From an uncultured Caryophanales bacterium (GTDB taxonomy: Bacteria > Bacillota_I > Bacilli_A > RFN20 > CAG-826), in the NCBI GenBank assembly GCA_902464635.1, contig CABQKC010000036.1, positions 1 through 12,067 of the forward strand: a stretch of DNA of 12,067 bases, written 5' to 3'. The notes beneath the pieces are model-generated. The model saw only the letters and a program-made list of their open reading frames with translations, did not search any database and had not been told where the DNA came from. Of this stretch, positions 1 to 6,902 are shown in pieces. Numbering within the stretch: the first letter of the stretch is position 1; each line of letters begins with the position of its first letter. Made by a program: the position numbers and the translations under genes.

Positions 1-2
1 TG

Positions 3-83
3 GCCCTGCACTACAACGAGAAGGTTGGCAAGAGAAAGGTTAGGTGCTGGAGGGAAATTGTTGAATACTTCGATCAAAAGTGA
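3..83 (+). CDS. C-terminal fragment of an unidentified gene
   Basis: A frame already open at the left edge runs 26 codons and ends in TGA at 81-83. The peptide is basic and amphipathic (it contains HYNEKVGKRK and REIVEYF). It reads like a genuine C-terminus, because the other two plus frames give either early stops or poor composition. Too little is present to name the family; a transposase or recombinase tail is only a guess. The same frame stays open after this stop up to 300, which is described separately. Confidence 0.4.
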   Translation, partial: ALHYNEKVGKRKVRCWREIVEYFDQK

Positions 84-302
84 TTAGAATTAGTTATCTT
101 ACTGGGAAACGTTTACACAAAATTCCTTATACTCTCTACTTCTTTAGCGGTGGAACCTTTTGCAAGCCTTCCTTTATTTTATCCATCATATAAACCATCC
201 ATATTGATAAATAAGGAAAAGACATATAAGGATGATTTATTTAAATATGTAATACATGGTGATATAGGGGATAGCTTAGAGAAGATATTGCTAGGGGAAT
301 AA
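84..302 (+). pseudogene. Possible decayed coding stretch in frame with the left-edge gene
   Basis: Directly after the TGA at 81-83 the same frame stays open for 72 codons, ending in TAA at 300-302. That is 9 nt before a plus-strand terminator, where a gene end would be expected. There is no ATG; a GTG near 150 would give about 50 residues. The last 30 residues (charged, including KEKTYKDDLFKYV and GDIGDSLEKILLGE) look protein-like, while the first part is hydrophobic and less convincing. It could be the original C-terminus of the left-edge gene separated by a nonsense mutation, a separate remnant, or chance. No family is recognised. Confidence 0.25.
104..117. promoter_or_regulatory. LacI-family/cre-like near-palindrome
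   Basis: GGGAAACGTTTACA has the AAACGTTT core typical of LacI/CcpA-family operators. It differs from the catabolite-responsive element pattern TGNAANCGNWNNCA only at the first base. It sits inside the possible decayed frame and not before a clear promoter, so function is doubtful. Confidence 0.2.
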
Positions 303-311
303 AGATAAGAG

Positions 312-338
312 TCACTTCATGAAACGGAGTGATTTTTT
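312..338 (+). terminator. Rho-independent terminator, plus strand
   Basis: A 7-bp stem (TCACTTC with GGAGTGA, one G-T pair) encloses a 7-nt loop and is followed by six T at 333-338. It lies 9 nt after the TAA at 300-302 and would end transcription entering from the left edge. Confidence 0.7.
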
Positions 339-352
339 ATTTGCCTCCAAAT

Positions 353-385
353 CAAATGAAAACGGGTTCCATTTAAGGAACCCGT
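353..385 (-). terminator. Terminator of the secreted-protein gene, minus strand
   Basis: A perfect 9-bp stem (362-370 with 377-385) encloses a 6-nt loop. On the minus strand it is followed by TTTCATTTG. It lies 21 nt downstream of the TAA of the minus-strand gene. A run of five T also follows on the plus side at 396-400, so it may act in both directions. Confidence 0.75.
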
Positions 386-406
386 AGTTGATTGGTTTTT
401 CTATTA

Positions 407-2743
407 TTAGCAATAGAAGGTGGTCAAATTGGAGAGGTAGAAGAAGTGACCATTAGCGTTACTTGCAGTGAGCTTGAACGACAATGGCTCGATTCCATTT
501 AATTGGCCTTCTGTTAATGTGAATTGATATTTTTCAGTAGTATTTTGATTATATACGGTGAGTCCATCAAAGCGATCAACGGTGGCTTGCCAGTTGTGCC
601 AGGTTTTTTCGATGATTTCTCTCGTATATTTAGTGGTATCGAAATATTGATGTTTTTGATCAATGATAGGTTTGTTATATGAGCCTCCTAAGGAAGCGTA
701 GCCAATGCCTTCATTAAAGTAAATTGTGTCGGTTCCGTTCCAAACCCCAATTGTGAATCTCACGCCTTGAGACTTGTCTAGAATGGCTTTGTAATTTACC
801 TTAAATTCAAGGGAAGCAGCACTCATTGGATTGTTTCCGTAAATGCCAATGCCATCTGTTTCAGCAGCAATTATTGAATTGTTATACCATTGATTAAATG
901 GTGCATTTCCAGTAGCATTAGCAACTGCTTTTGTTTGGAATACACCACCCGTTGCAGTTAATTGAACAGGAGTTTTTGCTACATCTAATACTACATCATT
1001 ATCATTATATGTGAATGGCTTACTAATCCAGTAATATCTCGAACCACCTTGGTCGTGTTCTAACCTTAAGCTTTCGGTTCCGTTTGCTTGGGCGTCAGTC
1101 AAAGTTGTTTCCCAAATTTTCCCTCCGCCATTTGCCTCAAATAAATCTATAGTGGTATCATCGCAAGTCATTCTAACTTTGCCATCATTATCTTTGTAGA
1201 ATGAGACTAATACTTTGGTAAAAAAATCAATTCCATTTTGTTCGTTGGTGGTTTCGACAATACGCCTTGTTTCATCGGACTTAACATTCAAATTCAAGTA
1301 ACTATTGTTAGCGCTGGCGCCTAACTTCATAAATAACTTTTTACCGACAGGGATTTTTTCTAAGAAGTTAATCTTTGGCAAATCAATGTAACTACCCTTT
1401 CCGTTGGCCCTCATAAAGACACCAGCATCATCTGAAATGCCTTGTGGCTGGCAAATTTTATTAAATTCAGTTTTGTATTTCTTAACTTTATCGGCATCGT
1501 CTTTGAAACCCCAAGTTAAACCGTCTAATACACCTGCAACATTATAAATATCAGCATTGGCCGCTTCTGGATCACCTTTGTCGGTTAGCCCCATTCCAAA
1601 ATTGGCTTTAGCCCAACCAATATCTAAATATGATGGAGTTTGTTTTCCTGGGACCCATTTTGGAGTAAATCTTTCTTCTTCGGTTATTGACTTGCTGAAA
1701 TTATATTTCCCAGTTTCTGAATACCAGCCTGCAAATGAATAAGATTCATATAGATTATCGGCGGGTCTAGTTGGTTTAGCTGGTGTTTTATATTCTTTTT
1801 TGCTAACTAAGGTTGGATTGGATAACCAATAATGACGACTATATTGATCGGTTCCGAAATTATAAACAATCCGCTTTGTTCCATTTGCTTCTTCGACACT
1901 TAAAGAAGACATGACTTCCTTTCTTAAATATTTTGAATAAGTAGTATCTTTCGAATCTCTTTCTAAGATTATGAAACTAACTTTGACAGCGCCATTATCT
2001 AAATAGAAATAGGCTTTTGCTTTGGTCAATTGCGAAATCGAAGCAGTGCTATTGCTGAACAATTTAGTTCCATTGAATTTGATATAACCTTGTCCGGTAC
2101 GGCATCCTAATTCCATGGAAATAACGCCACCATTCTTCAATTCTTCTAAGAAATTGATTGCCGGTAGTGTGACAGATGCATCGGCTAGTGTGTCAGCTTT
2201 GTCTTTCTTTGTCTTTATAAAGATGCCATCATTTTCTCTTGAAGAACCACCGAATTCTTCGATGATTTTAGCTTTTTCACCATAATCGGTTCCTCCGTTC
2301 TTCCAGGCTAATTCATCCATAGCATTGCTAAATGGCATGATACTGCTGCCCTCATCTTTAATTACTGTTACTTTTTCACTAGACAAAGTAGCAACTGTTC
2401 TACTTGGAAGCGGAGCAACATATCTAGCATCATCTGGAGTTAATTCATCAAACCACGGAGTTGCTTTAAAGTCTAAGTTTTCTTTTTGGACTTTACCTTT
2501 TACCGGCTTTTCAAAACGAAATTGTCCTGGGACTGAGCAATTGGCCCAGAATTCTTTTGAACCATGGGAATCGATTGTAGGAGCTACTGCTTTATAATGA
2601 TTCCAAATATAAGAATCTTCGTCATCAGCAGCAAAGATATTAGCGACCCCCCCCGTTTGAGTTGAAGTTACTACCCCAAGTAAAGCTCCAGCAGATAAAA
2701 TACTCGCTAAAGCAAGGACGAGTGTCTTTTTGTTCTTTTTCAT
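407..2743 (-). CDS. Large secreted protein with three related modules and one Listeria/Bacteroides-type repeat
   Basis: The product is 778 residues. The start is the ATG at 2743 because GGAGGG lies 6 nt upstream; a longer frame exists to 2800 but lacks such a site. Residues 1-39 form a Sec signal peptide (lysine-rich start, hydrophobic core, small residues before FAA-DD). Three related modules, roughly 130-310, 372-577 and 590-772, share a G[IV][FG][IM] strand, a hydrophobic block, an NG(T/I)E/K turn and an ending like HYWLSN, RYYWISK or FFYLSN. The first two also share [KA]INFLE. Residues 321-363 (SFAGWYSETGKYNFS ... TPKW) match the Listeria/Bacteroides repeat pattern. There is no LPXTG motif, C-terminal membrane helix or catalytic motif, so it is probably released or held non-covalently. 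A lectin-like or adhesin role is inference from the beta-rich repeats. A G8 tract interrupts the signal-peptide codons. Confidence 0.85.
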   Translation of the reverse strand: MKKNKKTLVLALASILSAGALLGVVTSTQTGGVANIFAADDEDSYIWNHYKAVAPTIDSHGSKEFWANCSVPGQFRFEKPVKGKVQKENLDFKATPWFDELTPDDARYVAPLPSRTVATLSSEKVTVIKDEGSSIMPFSNAMDELAWKNGGTDYGEKAKIIEEFGGSSRENDGIFIKTKKDKADTLADASVTLPAINFLEELKNGGVISMELGCRTGQGYIKFNGTKLFSNSTASISQLTKAKAYFYLDNGAVKVSFIILERDSKDTTYSKYLRKEVMSSLSVEEANGTKRIVYNFGTDQYSRHYWLSNPTLVSKKEYKTPAKPTRPADNLYESYSFAGWYSETGKYNFSKSITEEERFTPKWVPGKQTPSYLDIGWAKANFGMGLTDKGDPEAANADIYNVAGVLDGLTWGFKDDADKVKKYKTEFNKICQPQGISDDAGVFMRANGKGSYIDLPKINFLEKIPVGKKLFMKLGASANNSYLNLNVKSDETRRIVETTNEQNGIDFFTKVLVSFYKDNDGKVRMTCDDTTIDLFEANGGGKIWETTLTDAQANGTESLRLEHDQGGSRYYWISKPFTYNDNDVVLDVAKTPVQLTATGGVFQTKAVANATGNAPFNQWYNNSIIAAETDGIGIYGNNPMSAASLEFKVNYKAILDKSQGVRFTIGVWNGTDTIYFNEGIGYASLGGSYNKPIIDQKHQYFDTTKYTREIIEKTWHNWQATVDRFDGLTVYNQNTTEKYQFTLTEGQLNGIEPLSFKLTASNANGHFFYLSNLTTFYC
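2647..2654 (-). repeat. G8 homopolymer inside the signal-peptide coding region
   Basis: Eight consecutive C on the plus strand are eight G in the coding strand, at codons 30-33 of the secreted protein (T-G-G-V). Loss or gain of one base shifts the frame near residue 33; in one shifted frame a stop follows within a few codons (near 2640). Such tracts are classic slipped-strand sites and stand out in this AT-rich sequence. Confidence 0.75.
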
Positions 2744-2749
2744 ATATTT

Positions 2750-2755
2750 CCCTCC
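2750..2755 (-). promoter_or_regulatory. Strong Shine-Dalgarno site fixing the start at 2743
   Basis: GGAGGG on the minus strand lies 6 nt before the ATG at 2743, the optimal spacing. It decides against the upstream in-frame ATG at 2800. Confidence 0.85.
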
Positions 2756-2829
2756 GGCAAAATTCCAAATTACGCTCCATATGAGTCGCAATAAACACAA
2801 AATATAAGGAATCTATTTGCCTTATTTCT

Positions 2830-2858
2830 ATTAAAAAACTCAAAAGACTTGAAAACAA
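2830..2858 (-). promoter_or_regulatory. Candidate promoter of the secreted-protein gene
   Basis: On the minus strand TTGTTT (2858-2853) is separated by 17 nt from TTTAAT (2835-2830). This would start the transcript near 2823 and leave a leader of about 80 nt. The boxes are only moderate matches, but the spacing and the palindrome just upstream support the call. Confidence 0.4.
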
Positions 2859-2859
2859 G

Positions 2860-2874
2860 AAAACGGACCGTTTT
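2860..2874. promoter_or_regulatory. 15-bp palindrome, candidate operator
   Basis: AAAACGG and CCGTTTT flank one central base as a perfect inverted repeat. It sits directly upstream of the candidate -35 of the minus-strand gene, where an activator or repressor dimer could bind. No T-tract follows in either direction beyond the arm itself, and no gene ends here, so it is unlikely to be a terminator. Confidence 0.45.
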
Positions 2875-2904
2875 AGTAAAAGATTGATACTGATTAATCA
2901 AAAA

Positions 2905-2918
2905 TGATACCGCTTACA
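2905..2918. promoter_or_regulatory. cre-like box (CcpA) between divergent promoters
   Basis: Read on the minus strand, TGTAAGCGGTATCA fits the catabolite-responsive pattern TGNAANCGNWNNCA at every fixed position. It lies between the divergent secreted-protein and DUF5662 promoters, upstream of both. The match is direct; binding by CcpA and the affected gene are inference. Confidence 0.45.
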
Positions 2919-2954
2919 TTATCCTTATTATCTATATTATTTATAGGAAAGAGT

Positions 2955-2983
2955 TTGCTTACTCTCCTTTACCTTACTAGAAT
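2955..2983 (+). promoter_or_regulatory. Promoter of the DUF5662 gene
   Basis: TTGCTT (2955-2960), 17-nt spacer, TAGAAT (2978-2983). The expected start is near 2990, only about 9 nt before the ATG at 2999, with no Shine-Dalgarno site in between. Confidence 0.6.
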
Positions 2984-2998
2984 AAACGAGTACGAATT

Positions 2999-3601
2999 AT
3001 GAAAAAGTTCTTTGGTCATTTATTCTTGATATTACGTCACCGTCACCAGGTAATTAGGAATGCTTCTCACTGCGGCATATTCTTTCATGCCCTTAAACAT
3101 GATTTATCTAAATTCTCATTCAAGGAATTCTTCCCGTCAGTCAAATATTTTGCAGGCGACCATTCTCCTGTATATGAACAAAGAATGGCTAATTCCTATT
3201 TTTCTTCAATTTGCCAACACCATACTAGAAGGAATCCTCATCACTGGGAATATTGGACTGATTTCTTTAAAGGGGCAATACTAGTAAAGGCAATGCCATA
3301 TAAATATGCAGTTGAATATGTATGTGATATGCTAAGTGCATCAAAAACCTATGATCCAAAGCATTTCTCTGGCAAGACTGCTTTAAATTATTTTGATTCA
3401 AGAAGTTCCTATTATTATATGAATTCAGGGACTAGGGAATTCATTAGGTGGTGCCTAGTTAGATATGCTGAACTAGGATTTAAAGGACTTAAGAAAAAAG
3501 ATACTTTAGCAAAATATAAAGAAATTAGTTCTACCCATAAAGATGTCGAAGTCATCACTAAACTAACACCCAATATCGAAAATATATCCGTCGTTGAATA
3601 A
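2999..3601 (+). CDS. DUF5662 family protein
   Basis: The product is 200 residues, basic and cytosolic, without signal peptide or membrane segments. It carries the family signature: HDLSKFS near residues 34-40, a YFAGDHSP turn near 50-57, then a His-rich stretch with QHHTRRNPHHWEYW at about 73-86. Conserved His and Asp residues in an all-helical setting suggest a metal-binding HD-like fold, but the function of the family is unknown to me. Members occur in Bacillota chromosomes and phages. The ATG at 2999 is preferred because the conserved N-terminal segment begins right there. A promoter sits immediately upstream, leaving almost no leader. The gene is followed within a few bases by a separate promoter for the Trk operon, so it is probably transcribed alone or with read-through. 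Confidence 0.75.
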   Translation: MKKFFGHLFLILRHRHQVIRNASHCGIFFHALKHDLSKFSFKEFFPSVKYFAGDHSPVYEQRMANSYFSSICQHHTRRNPHHWEYWTDFFKGAILVKAMPYKYAVEYVCDMLSASKTYDPKHFSGKTALNYFDSRSSYYYMNSGTREFIRWCLVRYAELGFKGLKKKDTLAKYKEISSTHKDVEVITKLTPNIENISVVE

Positions 3602-3629
3602 TTGATATAGAGTCGACGAAGTGTATAAT
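3602..3629 (+). promoter_or_regulatory. Strong promoter of the trk operon
   Basis: TTGATA (3602-3607), 16-nt spacer, perfect TATAAT (3624-3629). It begins right after the stop codon of the DUF5662 gene. The predicted start near 3636 is about 5 nt before the ATG at 3641, so there is no room for a riboswitch or a ribosome site. Confidence 0.75.
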
Positions 3630-3640
3630 TGCTTTTGCTT

Positions 3641-4054
3641 ATGAGAAACAAGAACATTATTATCGGATGTGGAAGACTTGGCGCTTCGATTGCTAATTAT
3701 GAAGCCTCATTAGGAGGGGACGTCATCGTCATTGATTCCAATGGCGAATCTTTTGATAGACTAGATGAACTTTTTTCAGGTTATACCATAGTAGCAGATG
3801 CTACCGATGTTGATGAACTTGAAGAAGTAGGGATAGCTAATGCCAAACAAGTAGTAATTACTACAGGTGATGATAATGTAAACCTATTCTTGGCCCATCT
3901 ATGTGCAAAAGTATATGAAGTACCTTATATCTATGTTCGCTTCGATGATCCTGACAAGGGATTATTGATACAGGGCATGAATATAAAGGCTATTTATCCA
4001 TTCCAGTTATCGAAAGATAGATTCAATTTGTTACGCATGGGGGTAGATAAATGA
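3641..4054 (+). CDS. TrkA-like K+ uptake regulatory subunit, RCK_N domain only
   Basis: The product is 137 residues, a single Rossmann-type RCK_N domain: GCGRLG at 9-14 binds the dinucleotide phosphates, Asp32 ends strand 2 (VIVID), ADATD at 52-56 and DDNVNLF at 77-83 are family motifs. In TrkA/KtrA proteins this domain binds NAD(H) or adenine nucleotides and gates the TrkH/KtrB pore. The usual RCK_C domain is missing; the frame ends cleanly and overlaps the next gene by 4 nt (ATGA). The ATG at 3641 is chosen over a TTG four codons upstream because the first beta strand starts there. No Shine-Dalgarno site precedes it, and the promoter -10 ends only 11 nt upstream. It probably works as a hetero-complex with the next protein. 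Confidence 0.85.
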   Translation: MRNKNIIIGCGRLGASIANYEASLGGDVIVIDSNGESFDRLDELFSGYTIVADATDVDELEEVGIANAKQVVITTGDDNVNLFLAHLCAKVYEVPYIYVRFDDPDKGLLIQGMNIKAIYPFQLSKDRFNLLRMGVDK

Positions 4055-4722
4055 AGATAGTCATTGCTGGTGGTAATAGCGAAGCTGAATTCATCATCAA
4101 GATGTTTTCTGGCAAAGATGATGAACTTATTGTCATTAATCCATCCAAAGAAATGGCAGAGACCATCCTAAAAAGATGCCAAGTAAATGTATATGTAGGT
4201 TCTCCTTGGAGGAAATTTGCCCTAGAAGAATCAAATGCCTATGATGCCGATGCCTTTATTTCCCTTTGCCCTTCCGATACAGATAATTACGCTTCTTGTT
4301 TACTAGCGAAGAAGTGTTTCAACGCCAAGAAATGCGTATGTCTAGTAAATAATCCAAAGAATGTCGATATCTATAAGAAACTAGGTATCGATTCGGTTAT
4401 TTCTTCTTCCTATCTATTAGGCCAATCAGTCAAATCTGAATCATCAGTTGAAAACATCATGAAGACCTTGTCTTTAGAAAACGACAAGATAGTAATGATT
4501 GAAGCATTGATATTGTCTAGATATAAAATCGCGAACAAGACTTTAAAAGAAGTAGGGTTCCCAAGTTTTGCTTCTATTTGCTGTATATATAGGACTCCAG
4601 AAGTAATTATTCCTAAAGGCGATACGGTAATTAAGCCCAAGGATAAGCTTTTGATAGTATGCGCGCCAAATGACCAAAAGAAGGTAATGGCCTTCTTAAA
4701 AGGTGAAAATAATGACCAATAG
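4051..4722 (+). CDS. TrkA-like K+ uptake regulatory subunit, RCK_N plus RCK_C
   Basis: The product is 223 residues. Residues 1-120 form an RCK_N fold, but its glycine loop is degenerate (IAGGNSEAEF) and strand 2 ends in Asn30 instead of Asp/Glu, so nucleotide binding may be weak. Residues about 146-217 form an RCK_C domain with the typical IANKTLKEVGFP, VIIPKGDTVIKPKDKLLIV pattern, which in Gram-positive KtrA proteins is the site of cyclic di-AMP binding. Together with the preceding RCK_N-only protein it supplies two N-domains and one C-domain, where E. coli TrkA has two of each in one chain. It overlaps the upstream gene by 4 nt and trkH by 11 nt, showing translational coupling; a purine-rich GGGGG stretch lies before its ATG. 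Confidence 0.85.
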   Translation: MKIVIAGGNSEAEFIIKMFSGKDDELIVINPSKEMAETILKRCQVNVYVGSPWRKFALEESNAYDADAFISLCPSDTDNYASCLLAKKCFNAKKCVCLVNNPKNVDIYKKLGIDSVISSSYLLGQSVKSESSVENIMKTLSLENDKIVMIEALILSRYKIANKTLKEVGFPSFASICCIYRTPEVIIPKGDTVIKPKDKLLIVCAPNDQKKVMAFLKGENNDQ

Positions 4723-6352
4723 TCCTTTCAAAAGGAAATTCGGGGCAGGATATAGATTGATATTCGGCTATCTATCTCTTTTTGTCTCTTTTGCAGGATT
4801 AATGCTTCTTTTGCCTTTGATCATGCTTATTTTCTACCCTGAGGAATATGCCTGTTATAAATCGTTTTTGATTCCAGGGGCCATTTCTATTGTAGTAGGG
4901 CTTCTTCTTTCTTTTGTCTTGATGAAAGGAGAAGAGAAGGCTAGATTAGGTAAACACCAAGATTCTGTCTTATTATGCCTAATTTGGATATTGACCGTCT
5001 TATTGGGTTCCCTTCCATTTTATTTATCACAGTTTTTCTATCCTGAAATAGAAGTAATCAAGATGAGCTTTAGCGAATCCGTCTTTGAATCTGTATCTGG
5101 ATTTGCTGCTGCTGGGTTTACTGTTTTCAGGAACTTATTGGACGCAGAAGTTGCCTATGGGTTAAATACATTCTCCCCACATGTATATTTGTTCTATAGG
5201 GCCTTGACCCAATTCTTTGGCGGCATTGGGCTTGTTCTAGTTGTTGCTAGCGCGGTTAGCGATAGATATGGGATGAAATTATTCTATGCCGAAGGGCATA
5301 ATGATAGGTTGCTCCCTAATTTAGCTAAGACTGCTAAGATTACTTTCTCTATCTATTGCCTTATCATTGCTTTAGGTACATTAGGATTATGGATGTCAGG
5401 GATGGACGGTTTCGAGGCACTTTGCCATTCGATGACTGGCATGGCTACTGGGGGATTTTCTACTAGAAGTACTGGCTTTTATTATTTTGAATCTAGTGCC
5501 TATATCGGGAATGGCATATTTACCTATAATCCAATCGCAGCCGAAATTGTTACTTGCATCATTATGCTTCTAGGGGCGACTTCATTCTTATTAATCTATA
5601 ATTTGCTAAGAGGCAAGGTAAAGAATTTCTTCAAAGACTGCGAGATCAGGTTTGCTTGCTTTATCCTTATATTCTTTATACTATCTGCTTCAATCATGTG
5701 CATGTATGAATTCGATTATGTTTCTTCTTCAATTAGTGGACCTATAGATTATCTAACTTCCCTTAGATATAGTGGTTTCCAAATAATATCGTGTCTAACT
5801 ACGACTGGATTTGGCAATGTCCCTAATATTGCCTATTTGGGTCCAGGGGTTATCTACTTGTCTATATTGGCCATGATTATTGGTGGGGGAGTTGGTTCTA
5901 CTGCTGGGGCGATTAAGCAATATAGGGTAGTGATTATATTAAAGGAACTAAAATGGTCGATTAAATATAAATTAACACCTAGAAGGCAACTATATCCCCA
6001 TAATGTCACTAGGGCAGGAAAGACTAATGAGGTAACTCCAGAAGTATTTAGGGATGCTTCTTTATATGCTTCTTTATATATTGTTGTATTGTTTGTCCTT
6101 TCTTTAGCATTGGTATTCCTTCCTAATATATCGATTACAGATTCTATTTATGAAGTCTCCAGTGCTTTATCTGGAACTGGCAACAGCATTCTCGACTTCC
6201 TTACATACAAGGCGAACAATACCCTATATTGCTATAATATATTGCTTTGGATATTGTCTTTAGCAATGTTACTTGGAAGACTAGAAATAATGCCTTTTTA
6301 TTATTTCCTTGTCAGGACGATTAAAGATATTGCTCACCAAGAGACAAATTAA
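4712..6352 (+). CDS. trkH: TrkH family potassium channel/transporter subunit
   Basis: The product is 546 residues, an integral membrane protein with a four-fold membrane-pore-membrane architecture. The four selectivity-filter loops are visible: SVSGFAAAGF (128-136), TGMATGGFST (242-251), CLTTTGFGN (361-369) and SALSGTGNS (484-492). Other family marks are GGGVGSTAGAIK (391-402) and the C-terminal MLLGRLEIMPFY (519-530). It carries out K+ uptake at the cytoplasmic membrane, gated by the RCK proteins encoded just upstream. The first helix pair extends it beyond the roughly 480 residues of E. coli TrkH. The ATG at 4712 is used because AGGTG lies 6 nt before it; the GTG at 4703 sits inside that site. 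It overlaps the preceding gene by 11 nt. Confidence 0.93.
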   Translation: MTNSPFKRKFGAGYRLIFGYLSLFVSFAGLMLLLPLIMLIFYPEEYACYKSFLIPGAISIVVGLLLSFVLMKGEEKARLGKHQDSVLLCLIWILTVLLGSLPFYLSQFFYPEIEVIKMSFSESVFESVSGFAAAGFTVFRNLLDAEVAYGLNTFSPHVYLFYRALTQFFGGIGLVLVVASAVSDRYGMKLFYAEGHNDRLLPNLAKTAKITFSIYCLIIALGTLGLWMSGMDGFEALCHSMTGMATGGFSTRSTGFYYFESSAYIGNGIFTYNPIAAEIVTCIIMLLGATSFLLIYNLLRGKVKNFFKDCEIRFACFILIFFILSASIMCMYEFDYVSSSISGPIDYLTSLRYSGFQIISCLTTTGFGNVPNIAYLGPGVIYLSILAMIIGGGVGSTAGAIKQYRVVIILKELKWSIKYKLTPRRQLYPHNVTRAGKTNEVTPEVFRDASLYASLYIVVLFVLSLALVFLPNISITDSIYEVSSALSGTGNSILDFLTYKANNTLYCYNILLWILSLAMLLGRLEIMPFYYFLVRTIKDIAHQETN

Positions 6353-6383
6353 GGAATATAATTTAATTAACGAGGGAACATTT

Positions 6384-6800
6384 ATGTTAATTGATGAAAT
6401 AAAGAAAGCTAATATAAAGGCCATGAAAGAACATGACCAAAATGCCAGGACTGCCTATTCAATGGTAATTTCTTCTTACCAATCCCTTTTGACTTCCGGA
6501 TCTGATAAGGAAGTAGGGGATGCTGATTTAATTAAGATCATTGTTAAATTCGGTAAGGAATTAGATGAAGAAGGCAATGGCTATAAAAAGGCCAATAGGG
6601 AAGAGGATTATAAAAATATCCTAGCCCAAAAAGAAGCCATCATGAAATTCCTTCCAAAGATGATGGATGAAATTGAGATTAGATCAATCATTGATAAGCT
6701 AGAAGATAAATCCATTCCTGCCGTCATGAAGCATTTCAAATTGAATTATAACGGAAAAGTAGATATGGGGCTTGTCAACAAAGTCCTAAAAGGGCTATAA
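6384..6800 (+). CDS. yqeY: GatB/YqeY domain-containing protein
   Basis: The product is 138 residues, cytosolic and mostly helical. It matches the YqeY family: an N-terminal DEIKKANIKAMKEHDQNART helix, a middle segment with KEAIMKFLPKMMDEIEIRSII (82-103) and the ending NGKVDMGLVNKVLKGL that is diagnostic for the GatB/YqeY fold. The family is related to the tail domain of the amidotransferase subunit GatB and is thought to act on tRNA, but its exact role is unsettled. The start at ATG 6384 is set by GAGGG 7 nt upstream; a longer frame would overlap trkH without a ribosome site. It follows trkH by 31 nt and may be in the same operon. Confidence 0.88.
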   Translation: MLIDEIKKANIKAMKEHDQNARTAYSMVISSYQSLLTSGSDKEVGDADLIKIIVKFGKELDEEGNGYKKANREEDYKNILAQKEAIMKFLPKMMDEIEIRSIIDKLEDKSIPAVMKHFKLNYNGKVDMGLVNKVLKGL

Positions 6801-6809
6801 TTCTCGCAC

Positions 6810-6825
6810 GCTTAGATATCTAAGC
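6810..6825. repeat. 16-bp perfect palindrome between yqeY and tRNA-Trp
   Basis: GCTTAGATATCTAAGC is self-complementary and ends 3 nt before the mature tRNA 5' end. There is no T-tract, so it is not an intrinsic terminator. In RNA it could form a hairpin next to the RNase P cleavage site, or it could be a protein site in DNA. Confidence 0.5.
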
Positions 6826-6828
6826 CAT

Positions 6829-6902
6829 AGGAGCTTGGTTTAATGGTAGAACAGAGGTCTCCAAAACCTTTAGTGAGGGTTCGATTCCTTCAGCTCCTGC
6901 CA
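6829..6902 (+). tRNA. tRNA-Trp (anticodon CCA)
   Basis: This is a complete cloverleaf: acceptor AGGAGCT with AGCTCCT, a short D arm with the AATGGTAG loop, anticodon stem GAGGT/ACCTT with loop CTCCAAA (anticodon CCA, reads UGG), and T arm GAGGG/CCTTC with TTCGATT. Discriminator G is followed by an encoded CCA at 6900-6902. The sequence is very close to tRNA-Trp of Bacilli. The CCA anticodon argues against TGA being read as Trp. It lies 28 nt after yqeY and has no obvious promoter of its own, so co-transcription is likely. Confidence 0.97.

Noticed and set aside
81..83. TGA read as tryptophan (Mycoplasma-type code)
   Set aside because: The tRNA-Trp in the window has anticodon CCA, Trp codons in trkH are TGG, and the gene ending at 4054 stops at a TGA where it overlaps the next start.
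3602..3640. Cyclic di-AMP (ydaO-type) riboswitch before the trk operon
   Set aside because: Only about 40 nt separate the previous stop from the ATG and they are occupied by the promoter.
6829..6902. Prophage or island attachment duplicate of the tRNA 3' end
   Set aside because: No second copy of the last 15-20 bases of the tRNA occurs downstream within the window.
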